Positions 25,049 through 37,113 of a DNA stretch of 64,000 bases are shown one piece after another. The DNA comes from Gymnothorax reevesii (Eukaryota > Chordata > Actinopteri > Anguilliformes > Muraenidae). How positions within the stretch are numbered: position 1 is the first letter of the stretch; every line of letters starts with the position of its first letter. The notes under the pieces were generated by a model that was not told where the DNA came from, did no database searches, and saw only the letters and a program-made list of their open reading frames with translations. The stretch is taken from contig CM056574.1 in NCBI GenBank assembly GCA_029721435.1, positions 28,691,001 through 28,755,000 on the forward strand, given 5' to 3'. The position numbers and the translations under genes were made by a program.

Positions 25049-25826
25049 TAAAAAATATTTTCGGAAGGCTGTTGACAAGAGTCATGGTAGAATGGCGATA
25101 AACCTACAGTTTTTTTTGAGCACTCAGTATTTAACGTAGGCTAGATACCTGGAAATTTACATTTGAAACCTCGCGCAGCACTTGGTCACGATAAGTTTAT
25201 GGATGAGTATGAACGAATAGGTAGGATAGGGCAACAGATTGCAATCTATTCGTTCATGCTTGTCAATCGACTTATTGTGACTTTCAAGATGGAGGCGACC
25301 GGAAACTACCTAAAAGAACTGTCTGCATAAACAGCCTTTTTTAATAAACTACCAGTGCATTTTCAAAGTTCCCAGTGCCTTGTTTTAAATGTCAGGGCCC
25401 TCGGAATTCCACCAATGAAGTGTGGAGGTACTTTGAGCCTTGTAAAAATAGCGATTTCTTCGCATGCCAATGCTATGCCCCATTCACTACCATTGTAAAC
25501 CCGTGGTGAGCTTCGGCTAAAAAACCATGTATTTCGAAATGTTGGGTGCGTACGGAGGTGGGGAATTCAACAAAAGTTAGTACTCGTTATCATGTTTCAA
25601 TAGACCTCAAGTCAATTTCACACCGGAGTTCTACTTTAAGTATCCCCTATGTAGCACTTCAAACTTTAAAACCATAATTTATAAATTAATACCTGGGTTG
25701 ATATGAAAATCATATGTATATGATTAACAGGTGCATTAGTTAAATGTTGATTGTTAGTAAATGCTTATTACTGCATCAACTAATGTTAATTGTTGTACCC
25801 TTATTGTAAAGTGTTACCAGAGTATG

Positions 25827-26542
25827 TTTTGTCTCCTGTTTTCCCATCAAACCCAGTAAATGCATTCCATTAAAGATTGCTTCCGTTGGGTGTTCTGTAA
25901 AATTTCTCACATTTTGCAGATAGATCAGTGAAGTATATTTGATTGGGAGAGTAATTTCTTCGGGTAGTGGCAATTTCTGCTTCACCAGAACCTGTAAAGT
26001 GCTTTAAGTACTAAACAGTGAACATGCCAGGCTTTTACGTTTGGATGATTACGATGTGACAGAATGATCTCACTTGGTCCATATCACACTTTAAGAGCTT
26101 GAAACAGATTGTCATCTTCTAGACACTGCTTTCACAGATTTCAAGTCAGCATTCTTTAATTTTTTTTTTGGGGGGGGGGATGGACTTGTCCAAAAAGCTC
26201 TATACTAGTTTGTGAAGGAATGGCAAGGCAGTTGGTTTTAAACAGGAAAATCTACAAGTCTTTACATAGCTTTAGTGTTTCATTCTCTGAGGTGGTTTAA
26301 TGAGCTTTAATTGTAAGATAATTTGAAAATAAAATAAGAAAAAGTACATCTATAATTTAACATCTTGATTAAAGCATCAAATAAATTCTCCGGACTGTGC
26401 TTTTCAATAAACTGTCCTTCCTTGCCTACAAGCGTAACCTTTGCATGCGCCTTTTAATATGGTTGACTGTTATGTGTCTTGCTTTCAGGGTTATGTTCGT
26501 ACATGTTTCGATCTGTGTTGAATGCACATAGTATGTATGTTA

Positions 26543-26588
<46 letters not shown>

Positions 26589-27708
26589 AGTGAAATCACT
26601 AAGCTGCTGTACTTAACAGGTAAGGTATACATGTGCGGGGGTAGTGAAGCTACTAGGCTCAAGCAATGAAGCTCAAATTCACTGGTGAGTCACAGGTTAG
26701 TTGTGTGTGTAAGCTTGGCAATATTCTCACATTTAAATTTAGTCATTTAGCAGATGCTTTTATCCAAATATAGGATGTTGTGGCTTGTGGCTATTAAAAA
26801 ATGTTGGACTTTGACAAATCTTGTGTGCATACTGTCCTTACATTCTCTCTCTTTTCCCTCCCTCATCCTCGGAGGTAAGGGAAGTCTTCAGCATGGCTTT
26901 CATGAGATGCTTTCTTGCTTCCTTGTAAGTAACTTATGACAGGCATAAGTTAAATTACTTTTTTGATACAACAAATGAGAAATACAATGTGTCCTGTGTT
27001 TCTGTTCCTCACCATATATTTTGAAGACCTTAACAAAAAATTCACTCCAGGGGTCATCTGCCTGCTCTGCATTTTTGACCGCTGCTTTAGCCTTATCAGT
27101 TGTTTTATATGGTGGCACCTTCTGGTCCACACTCAGCCTACAGGTCGGGATTACCTCCACCGTAGATGATTCAGTGAAATGGACGACTGCAAACTAGCGC
27201 AAGTCATAAAAAATCATTTAAGTCATTTTAAATTTGGGATTATGTATTAAATTAATTGATTGAGTAATTGGGTTAGACCAATATTTAATTGAATGAATGA
27301 ATGAACAAACTAATAAACAAATAAATACATAAATAGATGTCATCTTGGGCTAGCTGAAAAATGACTGCCGTTGCATGTACTGTCGAACCTCAAAGGAGGT
27401 ACCACCAAGTGTAGCAAAGATTTTATCAATTTTGAAAATACTGTTCCCACACAACACCATGTTATCACCATCTTGAAGAGAGAGGGTATATCTGTCACTG
27501 GTGAAGAGAGACAGAGAGGCAGTGGGAGTGGATGGCAGGGGGCTAGAGGGAGGACTGACCCTCTTGATATTTGTCTGTTCTTTAAGGCAACTTATAACTT
27601 GTTGGAATGAATGGTTCGGCTCTCTTACTTGGTTTTTCAGATTATATAAGAAGTTCTCGAATGGAAAGGCCAAAATTCTGGTCAATGGACCAAATTTTCT
27701 GACATAGT
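25827..27708. other. Intergenic stretch, no gene seen
   Basis: Contains a (GT)n tract at 26545-26587 and, at about 26739-26766, TTTAGTCATTTAGCAGATGC, a motif common in fish interspersed repeats. The 86-codon minus frame at 26900-27160 is not recognised. Confidence 0.45.
26545..26587. repeat. (GT)n microsatellite
   Basis: About 21 uninterrupted GT units. Confidence 0.95.
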
Positions 27709-27882
27709 GAGCTGGAGAGGAGAGTGCAGAGGAGAGGACCCAGGCCGCTGGATGATTTAGAGAGATTGTGCAAAGAGGAATGGTCGAAGATCCCTCTTTC
27801 TGTATTCTCCCATCTTGTGAAACATTATAGGAGAAGATTGGGTGCTGCTTTGTAGGCAAAAGGGGGTTGTACAAAGTATTAA
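27709..27882 (+). pseudogene. C-terminal fragment of a Tc1-like transposase
   Basis: Reads ELERRVQRRGPRPLDDLERL, then CKEEWSKIPLSVFSHLVKHY, ending in GGCTKY and TAA at 27880. This pattern is typical of the C-terminus of a teleost Tc1-like transposase. One in-frame TAG interrupts it near 27853. The upstream catalytic domain is not recognisable, so only the tail survives. Confidence 0.75.
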
Positions 27883-28344
27883 CATCAGGGGTGCTAATAA
27901 TTGTGGAGGAGGAGAAGCCTGCACACTTACTCCAAGCCACCAAAGAAAACTTTATTGGTTATAAAATGACAACGCTTCGAGAAAGCCGACCAGATGAAGA
28001 ACCAAGTCGGATCGAAACGTTGTCATTTTATAACCAATAAAGTTTTCTTTGGTGGCTTGGAGTAAGTGTGCAGGCGTCTCCTCCTTTTTTTCATTGACAG
28101 GTTTTATTTTATAGCCTTGCACCTATCCGCAATATGCGTGTAACTCTTTCCTTGTACACATGATTTAATGTAAAAGAATTATTAATGTGGGATTTTTTTC
28201 CCACTGAATAAATGCACTTAAATTAAAGGTTGGATTTTCCTCTTTTTTTCATTGTGGTCCTATATTATTTAGAAAAAAACTTAATTTATTAGAAACTAAA
28301 GAACACATCTTAACCAGGGGTGCCAATAATTATGGAGTGTGCTG
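27883..28344 (+). mobile_element. 3' non-coding end of the Tc1-like element, split by a palindromic insertion
   Basis: The element's GGGGTGCTAATAATTGTGG (27890-27908) is separated from its continuation ACATGATTTAATGTAAAAGA (about 28159) by roughly 250 bp of unrelated sequence. It closes with CCAGGGGTGCCAATAATTAT near 28315. The intervening block is a nested insertion that contains the 58-bp-arm palindrome. Confidence 0.65.
27917..28075. repeat. Palindrome with perfect 58-bp arms, Penelope-tail-like
   Basis: The arm 27917-27974 is the exact reverse complement of 28018-28075; the loop is 43 bp. Each arm, read outward, contains AACCAATAAAGTTTTCTTTG, so an AATAAA signal is present on both strands. 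The loop contains CAGATGAAGAACCAAGTCGG and ATCGAAACGTTGTC, similar in layout to the motif downstream of the Penelope-like element at 41157. The structure looks like two 3' tails of one retroelement joined head to head. That origin is inferred. Confidence 0.85.
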
Positions 28345-28507
28345 TATATAGTATGTGGTTTTCGGTGCCCATTGTTTTTTTGCATGTTGTATATTTCTTG
28401 TTTTGTATTCATGTGTGTTTTGTTTTACTCTTCTAGTTGCTCTTTTGTTATATGTAGATGTAGGTGTCCTGAAGTGTCATTAAAGGCACCTTGAAATAAA
28501 TAAAATA

Positions 28508-28508
<1 letters not shown>

Positions 28509-28537
<29 letters not shown>
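28509..28537. repeat. (ATT)n microsatellite
   Basis: About ten ATT/TTA units. Confidence 0.95.
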
Positions 28538-28539
<2 letters not shown>

Positions 28540-28618
28540 GCCATATTGCTCAATTATAGTGATGAAATGAACTTAAGGCCAACCAACCAACCTCAGTTCT
28601 TCAACTAACCTCAGGTAG

Positions 28619-28719
28619 AATTCCAAAGTTGGGCCAACACTGAACCAACGTTAGTTGCCCAACCGATTTATTTGGTTGTTTGCCTTACGTTGGTTCAGTG
28701 TTGGCCCAACGCTGGAATT
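28619..28719. repeat. Hairpin repeat rich in GTTGGCCCAAC words
   Basis: The left arm at 28619-28650 and the right arm at 28688-28719 are 32-bp near-perfect inverted repeats differing at two positions. Flanking sequence repeats CAACGTTGG/TTGGGCCAA words. This resembles a short repeat seen widely in fish genomes. Confidence 0.7.
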
Positions 28720-28794
28720 TCAACTCTGACGCTGCCAACCATTGCCAACGTTGGGCCAATGTCTGCTGTGTTATCTGGGAAGTATAATGAATGC

Positions 28795-29480
28795 TAAGCT
28801 TCAGAGCAAGTGATTGAATTCCCCATTTTAGAACAATACGCTTTTTTTGCTGCTAAAAAAGCTTGAATTGCTTTGGAAGTATGCTTTGGGTCATCGTCCA
28901 CAGCACTATGACGCGCCCTCCGAGAAGTTTTGAAGCATTTGTCTGAATCAGATGAGACGTAGCCATAAAAAATTTAAAATTAATACTACTGCTTTTGTTA
29001 CTAGTCACATCGTCAATGGATTCAAGGGAACCAGTTCCACACATGCCCACATGTGACCAGCTTCACTGATAAGGTAGTGTGCTGAGAATCATGGACTATT
29101 ATTTCCCTTCTCCGTACTCTTCCGTACTCGTCATTCTGATCCAAGTCATCTTTGTCTCATCTCTCCAATATGTTGTTGAACAGGCTATGGATGCTTTTTG
29201 ACAAACATCCTGTTTTAAAGGCTTGCCAATGGTTTACATCTTCCGGTTAAGTTTGTGGATTTACTCTGGAAAAGTCTGTTTTTCATTGCTCACTTTGACA
29301 CAGATATGCCCACCTCCTGAAAGATGTGCTTGATCAAGCCTGCTGTTTTAAAGGGTACCCTCCCCCACAATTTGGCCAATCCACTGCAGTTTTCTGCAGT
29401 TGTATGGTTCTTTTGGTGTTACTGAGCTCACTATAGTTCATTATTTCTTTTAGAAAGAATTAACCAGAGTTGGTTTGGGC
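28795..29480 (-). pseudogene. Tc1-like transposase remnant, minus strand
   Basis: On the minus strand, GTGSLESIDDVTSNKSSSIN followed by QTNASKLLGG resembles the central catalytic part of a teleost Tc1-like transposase. The complement upstream (29050-29300) contains other decayed transposase sequence in several frames, including GEMRQR and a DQNDEYG-like region. Several frameshifts are evident. Terminal repeats were not identified. Confidence 0.65.
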
Positions 29481-31599
29481 TATAGTTAATTTTGGGAAAC
29501 ACTTCCCTGGTTTTAGATTGATTTTGTAGCAATGTGTTGAGATTACAGCACCAATCTTGAATGCAAATTGTACCTCAAAACTCATAGTATAGCACAGAAT
29601 TTGAAAGTGAAGGACTAGCTTAGGAAGCAATGGCCTTGAGAACTGAAAAGGTGTCCACACCTGCTATGCCTGGCAGGAGATAGGCTCTTAGGCCATGGCA
29701 CTCATCGAGCAGTGGGGCATAGCTTTCTAAGGTCTCTTTGTTTCTAGGTGATTTTTGAAGATTGTTTTTGTCTTTTAAGGACAATTAAAAGGTGTTTCTG
29801 GAATGACAGATAAGGTCGTCAGGGAACTTTTCTGAATTACTGAGATAACGAGAGGACCTGTCAGCCCCTTCATTATTCCCGAATACAACCCTGGGGGGGA
29901 AAATGGCAAAGCTAGCTTCCACACTGGCTGTCAAAAAGCGGCCTGCCCAATTTTTGAACAAACAAGTATGATTGTGTGTGAGTTTGTGAGTCCGGATGTG
30001 TCAGCACTGCGTGCGCTTGTGTTTGTATGCACATGTGCAGTTGTGTTGAAAGGGTAAATTGTCCTTTTAGTCATTAATGGTTGTCTAAATTCATGACAGC
30101 AGCAATGTAGAGATCCTTTGCACTTTTAAAGATGTCTTGTTGTAGCACAGCAGTAACATCACTAAGTGCTCTTTTACAGGGCTATGTTGCCACTAGTCAC
30201 ACATGCATGCACAAACCCACTAGAATACACACACAGAAAAATGAATATGCTACTATCTACCCTATCACTGAAACTTGGTAACACGACTGAGCTCCCATGC
30301 ACAGACATACTCATGCCAGTAACACTAAAACATGCCAGCACATTGGTAATTATGAAACCAGATTTTAATTAGCAGCTGTGAAAAATGAATTTTGAGCCTT
30401 TTTTGGAGTGTTGGAATAATTTAAATCTCACTGGAGCCTACATTCAGGTTTGAAATTCTGTTGTCTTAGCAGACAGTGGTAATAATGCCCAGGATTAGAT
30501 TAAAATTAATCAGTTTTTTCACACACGATGTTGCTTGTTTACTGGAAAATAAGAGCTTGTTTTTAATTTGATTTATCCTCAGCCTGGGAAATATACTGTT
30601 TCCACCTACAAAGCAAATATTCTTTGTGTCCTGGAATGACTTTAAATTTCAGTAATCATATGAAAGCTTCTGATCATAAGCTGAGGTTATAATCATATTT
30701 TTTCAAAGCATCTTTTGTCGTAGGTCCAGCAGAGTTTTTATTTTTAATTTTACCTTGTCGAATTCAGCTGCGATCTTCCATAATTAAAAAGGCTACTCAC
30801 GCACTAGCGTACCCGGGGAGAGATCGGATTCAATCTTCCTATTTGGTATGGGCTACACACGGCATACAGATACACATGTGGGAAGTCAGCTACGATCTTC
30901 CCAGAATGGATTGTTTCTCTTTGCTTTAAGCCAAATCACGTCTTTGATCCAGGCGGCACGGCCATAAATTACCTGGAAGGGGGGTCGAAGAACAGGATGA
31001 TTACCCGAGAGGATTCTGACCAATTTTCAGGAGTTTCCAAAGGAAAAGGAACCATAATTTCAATGGGAATGAAACATACTCCACTCAACTCCTTGGATTC
31101 CCCTGAGAATAACAAGACCAAATATGATATGAATATGTACTCATATGATGCAGTTGTTATGAAAACGATAAACTGGATTATGGTATAAGCCAATTTTGGT
31201 TATGAGTCCATAAGTATTGCACAGTAGTATGTGGAGTATATGAGAAGGGTTTGACATTACTATAGTGTCAGAGAATGTTAACAGATGAGTTTAAGGTCCA
31301 GTTTCATGAAAGACATGGTAAGGGCCAGGACATGTAAGGGGGGGGGACTGTGATAGTTTTTCCTGGGCCGTCATAACCCCCCCCCCCAGTGTCCATAGAC
31401 ACTGTACCAGCTGGATTTCCCGTCTTACAAATGGATGGTAATTCACTGAAATTTTTCCAAATTCCATCTTGAAGTGGAATGCTATGTTGTAAATGCTGCT
31501 GATGGTGGATAAGGTTTAGATAAGGTTTAGATTTTGTTTAATAAGATAATTGCCATTCCAGAAGATGGACCATAATTGACTTTTCTACCTTGAAAGTCG
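29481..31599. other. Intergenic stretch, no gene seen
   Basis: No exon or known repeat recognised. 31331-31400 contains an interrupted G-run/C-run pair followed by the short hairpin AGTGTCCATAGACACT. The segment 30390-30720 is non-repetitive in texture. Confidence 0.45.
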
Positions 31600-32812
31600 G
31601 ACCCATGGCATGCATATTAAATTATTTTAAATGCAAGCCACGCGTGGAAGTTTCATGATACACTCATAACCAATTTACTAAATTATTCACTTACCAATGC
31701 TTTGACCTTAGACTTAGAATCTACAGTATATAATATCATCAAAAAATTCAAAGAATCTGGAGAAATCTTTATGTACAAGGGGCAAGACCAAGGTCAATAT
31801 TGGACGATTGTGATCTTCGGGCCTCCAGGGTGCGCTGCATTAAAAACTGGCATAATTCTACACTGCAATTCACTGCAAGGGCGCAGGAACACTTCCAAAA
31901 ATCATTCTCTGTGAACACATGTTGCGGTAAAATATAAGGATGCAAGCTAAAGCTGTATCATGCAAAGAGGAAGCCATATGTGGACAGGATCTAGAAATGC
32001 TGCTGTCTTCGCTGGGCTGAAGTTAATTTAAAATGGACTGATGCAGAATGGAAAACTGTTCTGTGGTCAGGTGAATCACAATTTGAAATTCCTTTTGGAA
32101 ACCATGGACGATGCACTCTAAAGAGGAGAGGGACCATCCAGCTCGTTATCAGCGCACAGTTCATAAGCCTACATCTCTGATGTTATTGGGTTGCATTAGA
32201 GCCTATGGCATGGGGAGCTTACACATCTGGAAAGGCTGTATCAAATGCTGAAAAGTGTATAGAGGTTTTAGAACAAAATATGTTCCCATTCAGACAACAT
32301 CTCTTTCAGGGAAAGCCTTGGATATTTCAGCAAAACAATGCCAAACCACATACTGCATCCACCACCACAGCATTGCTACCTGCAGTCCAGACCATTCACA
32401 AATAGAAAACATTTGGCGTGTCATAAAATGAAAAATCCGACAAAGACGACCCAGGACTGTTGAGCACCTAGAATCCTACATCTGACAAGAGAGGGACAAC
32501 ATTCTTCTCCCAAAATCTTCAGCAATTGGTCTCCTCACTTCCCAGACGTTTACGGACTGTTAAAAGAAGAAGGGATGCTAAACAATGGTAAACATGGCCC
32601 TATCCTGACGTTTTTGAGATGTTTTGCTGCCATCAAATTCAAGATGAGCTAAAATTTTTCATGAAATGGTAAAATGTCTCACTTTCAACATCAGATATGT
32701 TGTTAATGTTCTACTGTGAACAAAATGTCTGTTAATGAGATTTGCCGATCATTGCATTCTGTTTTTATTTACATTTTACACAGCATCCCAACTTTCTTGG
32801 AATCAGGGTTAG
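31600..32812 (+). pseudogene. Tc1-like element with inactivated transposase
   Basis: Fragments follow the transposase order: YNIIKKFKESGEI (N-terminal DNA-binding region, about 31723), LKWTDAEWKTVLWSGES (about 32031), EVLEQNMFPFRQHLFQGKPW and then IFQQNNAKPHTAS (about 32245-32360), and LPRRLRTVKRRRDAKQW (about 32538). The two visible catalytic aspartates are replaced: WSGES where WSDES is usual, and QNNAKPH where QDNAKPH is usual. Stops and frame changes add to the decay. The 3' end TTTACACAGCATCCCAACTT lies at about 32774-32793; no matching 5' end was found. Confidence 0.8.
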
Positions 32813-35800
32813 TCTTTCAATATAAAAATCTTGTTTGTACAACTACACTTTCAAGAACCAACTCTCTGCCCTGTTCTGCCATGCATTGCCACGAAATGAG
32901 AAATTTGACATTTGGGGGAAATTTGGGGAAAATAGCATTGATGACAGCAATGAGCCATATTGTCAGATGTTGGTCAGGCAGAAAAATCTGACATTATCTT
33001 TTTCCTGAGTTAGCCTATTCATCTTAAGAATATCTCATTATGCTCACACCACCCTTTCATATGAAATTATTGACTGAATAAAACCTAGCTGTTTCAGGCA
33101 TGGCGCTAAATACTTAAGATGACACAACAATAGTAATGAAATAATGATAAAAAAGAGGAGAACATGAGTTTAACTGCAGCATACTCACTTAATAAGGGAG
33201 GAAACATAAAATGAATGTGGATCTGGGATTAAGATATGGTTTGTGCATGTGCATGTCTATGTGCATGCATGCAAGTATCATTGTCTGGCACTTTTAAACA
33301 CCATTTTGTCTTACCATAGCTTTTGTAATAAATCTGATTTATCACAGCCTTGTCCCCATAATAAGACCCAAATATCTCTGATTGATGATTATTTATCCTC
33401 TGTTCCCTCGTGATATCCTTGGAATGGTCCATTTATTTATTTATTTATTTATTTATTCAAAATCTCACAGACTTTGTACACAAAATCATTCATAAAACAA
33501 AGGTTTGTGCGTGTGTGTATCCAGACAGTTTTAAAATTAATGGCTTTCATTACTCCTCATGTTTACATTTGGCTAATGGTACAATGACCATTCAATCAGT
33601 GTTCCACAAACACAAACATTAAGTAGAAAGCCTGCTGTGCAAAATAGCGCCGACTGAATGAGACCGAAGCTGGACTACCAGGCACCCCGGTGTCACATGA
33701 AAGAACTCATTTCTTGTTCAATTTGAGGTCTTGCAGCCATGTTGAAGGGTGAATAATTTGGTAGTTGGAGAATAATTAGGTTGTTGGAATAGGGCGAGAT
33801 TTAATATGATTATTACAAGTTTGTTTGTGCTCATGGAAATATTCATATTATATTCTCGTGATCACAGCTGAAATTGATCTTTTTTAAAAAAAGAGAATAG
33901 GATTCACATTCATCCGTCCATAAAACATAACAGGATGCCCCCCCTGGGCACCCACCTCCACATTCACAGATCAATTTACTCTTCTCTTCCTAAATGGGCC
34001 CTCATCTTGATTACAGCACCCCCAGTTTATGTCCTTCTCAAACATTGTGAAATGGACTTCCCACCCGAAGCTCGGCCAGTGGTCTCTGATCATGTACCAC
34101 AGAGGGCCAGAGGGTGCAAGTTTTCTTTGTTACTGAGTTTTGTACCAGCTGATTCCGCTCATGAGTTTCTTCCTGACTACATTTGTAATTAATCAAAACT
34201 GCTGATGCTGAGTTTGGTGGCTCTATGACTTTGGAAATTTTCAGTTGCATTTACAGCTCATACCATCTCAGTCTTATTTGTTTTACATGATTTATTCTTT
34301 GCAAATATTATTATTTTCTCCATTTAATACTGCATACATGCTTTTTTCAATACTGATACTACTAAATGACTTTCTTCACATTACCTCAATCTGTGTGTAG
34401 GACCCTCATCCAGTGCAAGAAAATGTATACATAATTCTCATTGGCATAAATGAAATCATTTTCAATCATCAATTAAACTCACCAAGGGGTGTTAAGATAA
34501 TTGCTGTCATACATATGACCATTTCATATTCTTTTTTCATTCTTCTAGTATGGGGAAATAAGAGTCTCAATAGAATCAATGGGGATATGAGCAATAAGTA
34601 AGAAAGGAGGCAAGAAAAGGAAAACAGAAGGTAAAAGCAATAAGAATTAAATGTCTTTTCGAACAGCAAGGCTCAATGGTGTAGAATTGCTGCAGGCAGT
34701 CTGCTTAATTATACTCTTAGTAAAGCACTTACTACATTGTAAGCAACTGGTACCTTTTATTAAATGGCGCAATCGCAGAAGCAAGCGAGTGGCTCAAGTG
34801 GACTTTCATGATGAAAGGAGCCGGCATGCAGGGGTCTTTGTGATGCTGAGCTGTTTACCAGACAAAATTTGCACTCTGTCTGCCAGTAACAACTGAACTA
34901 TCACCATGCTCTAAAACTTGTGAAACTCATTACATGAAAAACATGACAAGATATTGCCAGGGCCAATTTCCCACCTCTGACTTAACACTGGCATTGTCTA
35001 AACATTTTAGTATTTTACCATCTGCCACAGCAATAAATTTGATACAGCCTGGCATGCAGTGAGTGCTCCTGATTACAATGACACCTGGAGCTTTGCTTAC
35101 ATTTTTAGAATTTATTCAATTCCATCAGGAAAGTTATGCAGTCTTTTGACCACCTGCCCACTCCTTTGGAATTACATTGCAGTACATCAGAAACCTCAGA
35201 GAATTATAACACTTTCTAATTTTCAGATATGAATGTTTAGATAAAGTGAGCTTCTTCAGCTAGAGCATTTATTTAATCTGCCCTTTTTCATTTCAGGGAA
35301 CTTTAAATGGGATGCAAATTAAAGAGGTATTTGTTCAGTGGAAAGTTGCACAGTCTTTAAAGTGCTCATATTTGCCTGTTGCTAAATCGTACCCTGACTG
35401 AATGGACAAGTATAAAATGGCTGCTTAACCTTTCAGAAGAACATATAATTTCATATCTGAACATTTTACTGCCCGATAAGATTCTGGAGCTTCAGCTACT
35501 GAAGTGATTCCCATAAAAAGCAAAATGGCTCTTTTTGATGTGTTAAAGTGGGATATGAGTTTCTATTTTAAAACATATTCTCCTCTAGTGTCTCTCCAAA
35601 CCAAACTGACAGCTTTGCATCATCACAGAAAATTGATTTCAAGGCTCTTTTGTCCTCTCAGATATGAGATCAAAGTTTTGAATGACACTGAATAAGAGAG
35701 ACGTAATATGCTTGAATACATCGCAGATTCTGCATCCATCTGTAAAGTGTGATTTTGTTAAGCTGCTTTTCCTTCCTTTAGCAGATTTCACTTTTTGTTG

Positions 35801-35935
35801 AAATCAAAAAACCTGAGCCTCGCCAGAGAAATCAGTCATCGTCATTTCCTTGTTGACAGTCCATGTTCACACTATTAATTTCAAGATGCTGACGCTGGAT
35901 TTTTTTCTTCTTCCACTTAACTCGTGAATAATATC
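32813..35935. other. Intergenic stretch, no gene seen
   Basis: AT-rich, largely non-repetitive DNA. It holds an (ATTT)n tract at 33431-33457 and no recognised coding exon. Confidence 0.45.
33431..33457. repeat. (ATTT)n microsatellite
   Basis: Nearly seven uninterrupted ATTT units. Confidence 0.95.
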
Positions 35936-35960
35936 AAAAAAAAAAAAAAAAAAAAAAAAA
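35936..35960. repeat. Poly(A) run of 25
   Basis: Twenty-five uninterrupted A residues. Confidence 0.95.
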
Positions 35961-36194
35961 GAGGAACTTGGGACCAAGGAAGAGTTTTCCTTTGGAGAAA
36001 AAAAGATCCTTGTGGATGAAAAAGTAAATTGCAAAAAAAAATAAATAAATAACTGACACAGGTGTGGCAGTCAAAGGAGTCAACAGGAGAACCTGTAATG
36101 GGGGAAACCAGAGTTGTCCACGGTTTGGCACATAGCAAACAGAGTTATACAGGCATGGTTCAGGAACAGGAAGAGGTCGGGCAACAGCTATTAG

Positions 36195-36237
<43 letters not shown>

Positions 36238-36252
36238 CGTGTGTGTGTGTGG
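36195..36252. repeat. (GT)n/(GC) microsatellite
   Basis: A GT repeat with GCGCGTGCGT interruptions. Confidence 0.95.
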
Positions 36253-36553
36253 GTAGGAGGAAGTCAGCAGAGTCAGGGTAGGGTCAAGACCAGAGCATCA
36301 GTCCAGAAGGGAACAGATACTAATCTTGGGGCAGGGTGAGATACACACAGGGTTGGGGAGACCCTGAAAAACAAGCAGGGCTGAGGCAGGAACAAGGACC
36401 AAGGAATTTGAAAGACAGACAAAGCACACAAGTAGAATGAGCAACATTGAGAGGGCCAAAATAACAGCAAGTGAGGCCAGAAATACCACGATGCACAATG
36501 CCTCATTCATTTCATTTACAGTGAGATTTAAAAGCAAGTGTGCAAGGATTAGA

Positions 36554-36770
36554 AGTAACACTTTATAATGACCATTGCTAATTCATAGTGAAATGATATA
36601 AACAGTGATTCAGTTAATAGAAATTTAAGTTCACAAACAATGAAATGATGATTTATTATGCTTACTTGTGTTTCATTTCATCGCTTAGCTACAGTACAAT
36701 AACTCAAAACTAGAGTTTAATTAATTATAATTTCACCATTTATCCATGATGGTTATTACCAAGTCTTACC
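36554..36770. mobile_element. Short non-autonomous DNA element, GGTAACACTT-type ends
   Basis: The left end AGTAACACTTTATAATGACC resembles the reverse complement of the right end (GGTAAGACTTGGTAATAACC). The ends belong to the same terminal motif as 4251-4765 and 24418-25818. Flanks are too diverged to show a clear duplication (GGATTAGA versus AAAGTAGA). No coding frame. Confidence 0.55.
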
Positions 36771-37113
36771 AAAGTAGACTCAGTAGTTTTGGAAGAGCAA
36801 AACATACGGAAGAGAAAACCATACATAACCAAAATCAATAGGGGTCATAAGTGAAGTATAACACATGTCCAGACCAAATATGAAAGTCATCGGTAAAAAA
36901 TCACAGTCTGTGCAGCGTCCATAAGGAAGTGGCTATAGACACGAATGTAGTGGCGGAGACAACAAGCATGAATCCATAGTTCTGCAATTAAGTTATTCTT
37001 ACAATATCTTTACATTTTTTTTCAGGCATTGAGAGGCATTAGTTGCAGTTTTATACCCAGCTCCACTAAATTTCTCATCATGAAATCTAGAATGCACTTG
37101 TAACTTATCAGTA
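36771..37113. other. Spacer between two DNA elements
   Basis: No gene or repeat recognised. Confidence 0.45.

Larger units (their letters stand above)
24418..25818. mobile_element. 1.4-kb DNA transposon, 34-bp perfect terminal inverted repeats, 8-bp target duplication
   Basis: The left end 24418-24451 (begins GGTAACACTTTACAATAAGG) is the exact reverse complement of 25785-25818 over 34 bp. Both sides are flanked by AGAGTATG (24410-24417 and 25819-25826), a perfect 8-bp duplication. Eight-base duplications are known for hAT and P superfamilies; the ends do not look like a standard hAT CAGGG end, so the superfamily is left open. Inside are an exon-like open segment (24506-24764), a 94-97-bp internal inverted repeat (24749-24842 and 24952-25048) and a smaller imperfect palindrome near 25185-25285. 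The perfect ends suggest a fairly recent insertion. Confidence 0.85.

Noticed and set aside
27350..27943. 197-codon minus-strand open frame
   Set aside because: It runs antisense to the Tc1-like C-terminus at 27709-27882 and matches no family.
31331..31400. G-run and C-run pair as a structured regulatory element
   Set aside because: The runs are simple homopolymers, and the spacer shows no extended pairing beyond a six-base hairpin.
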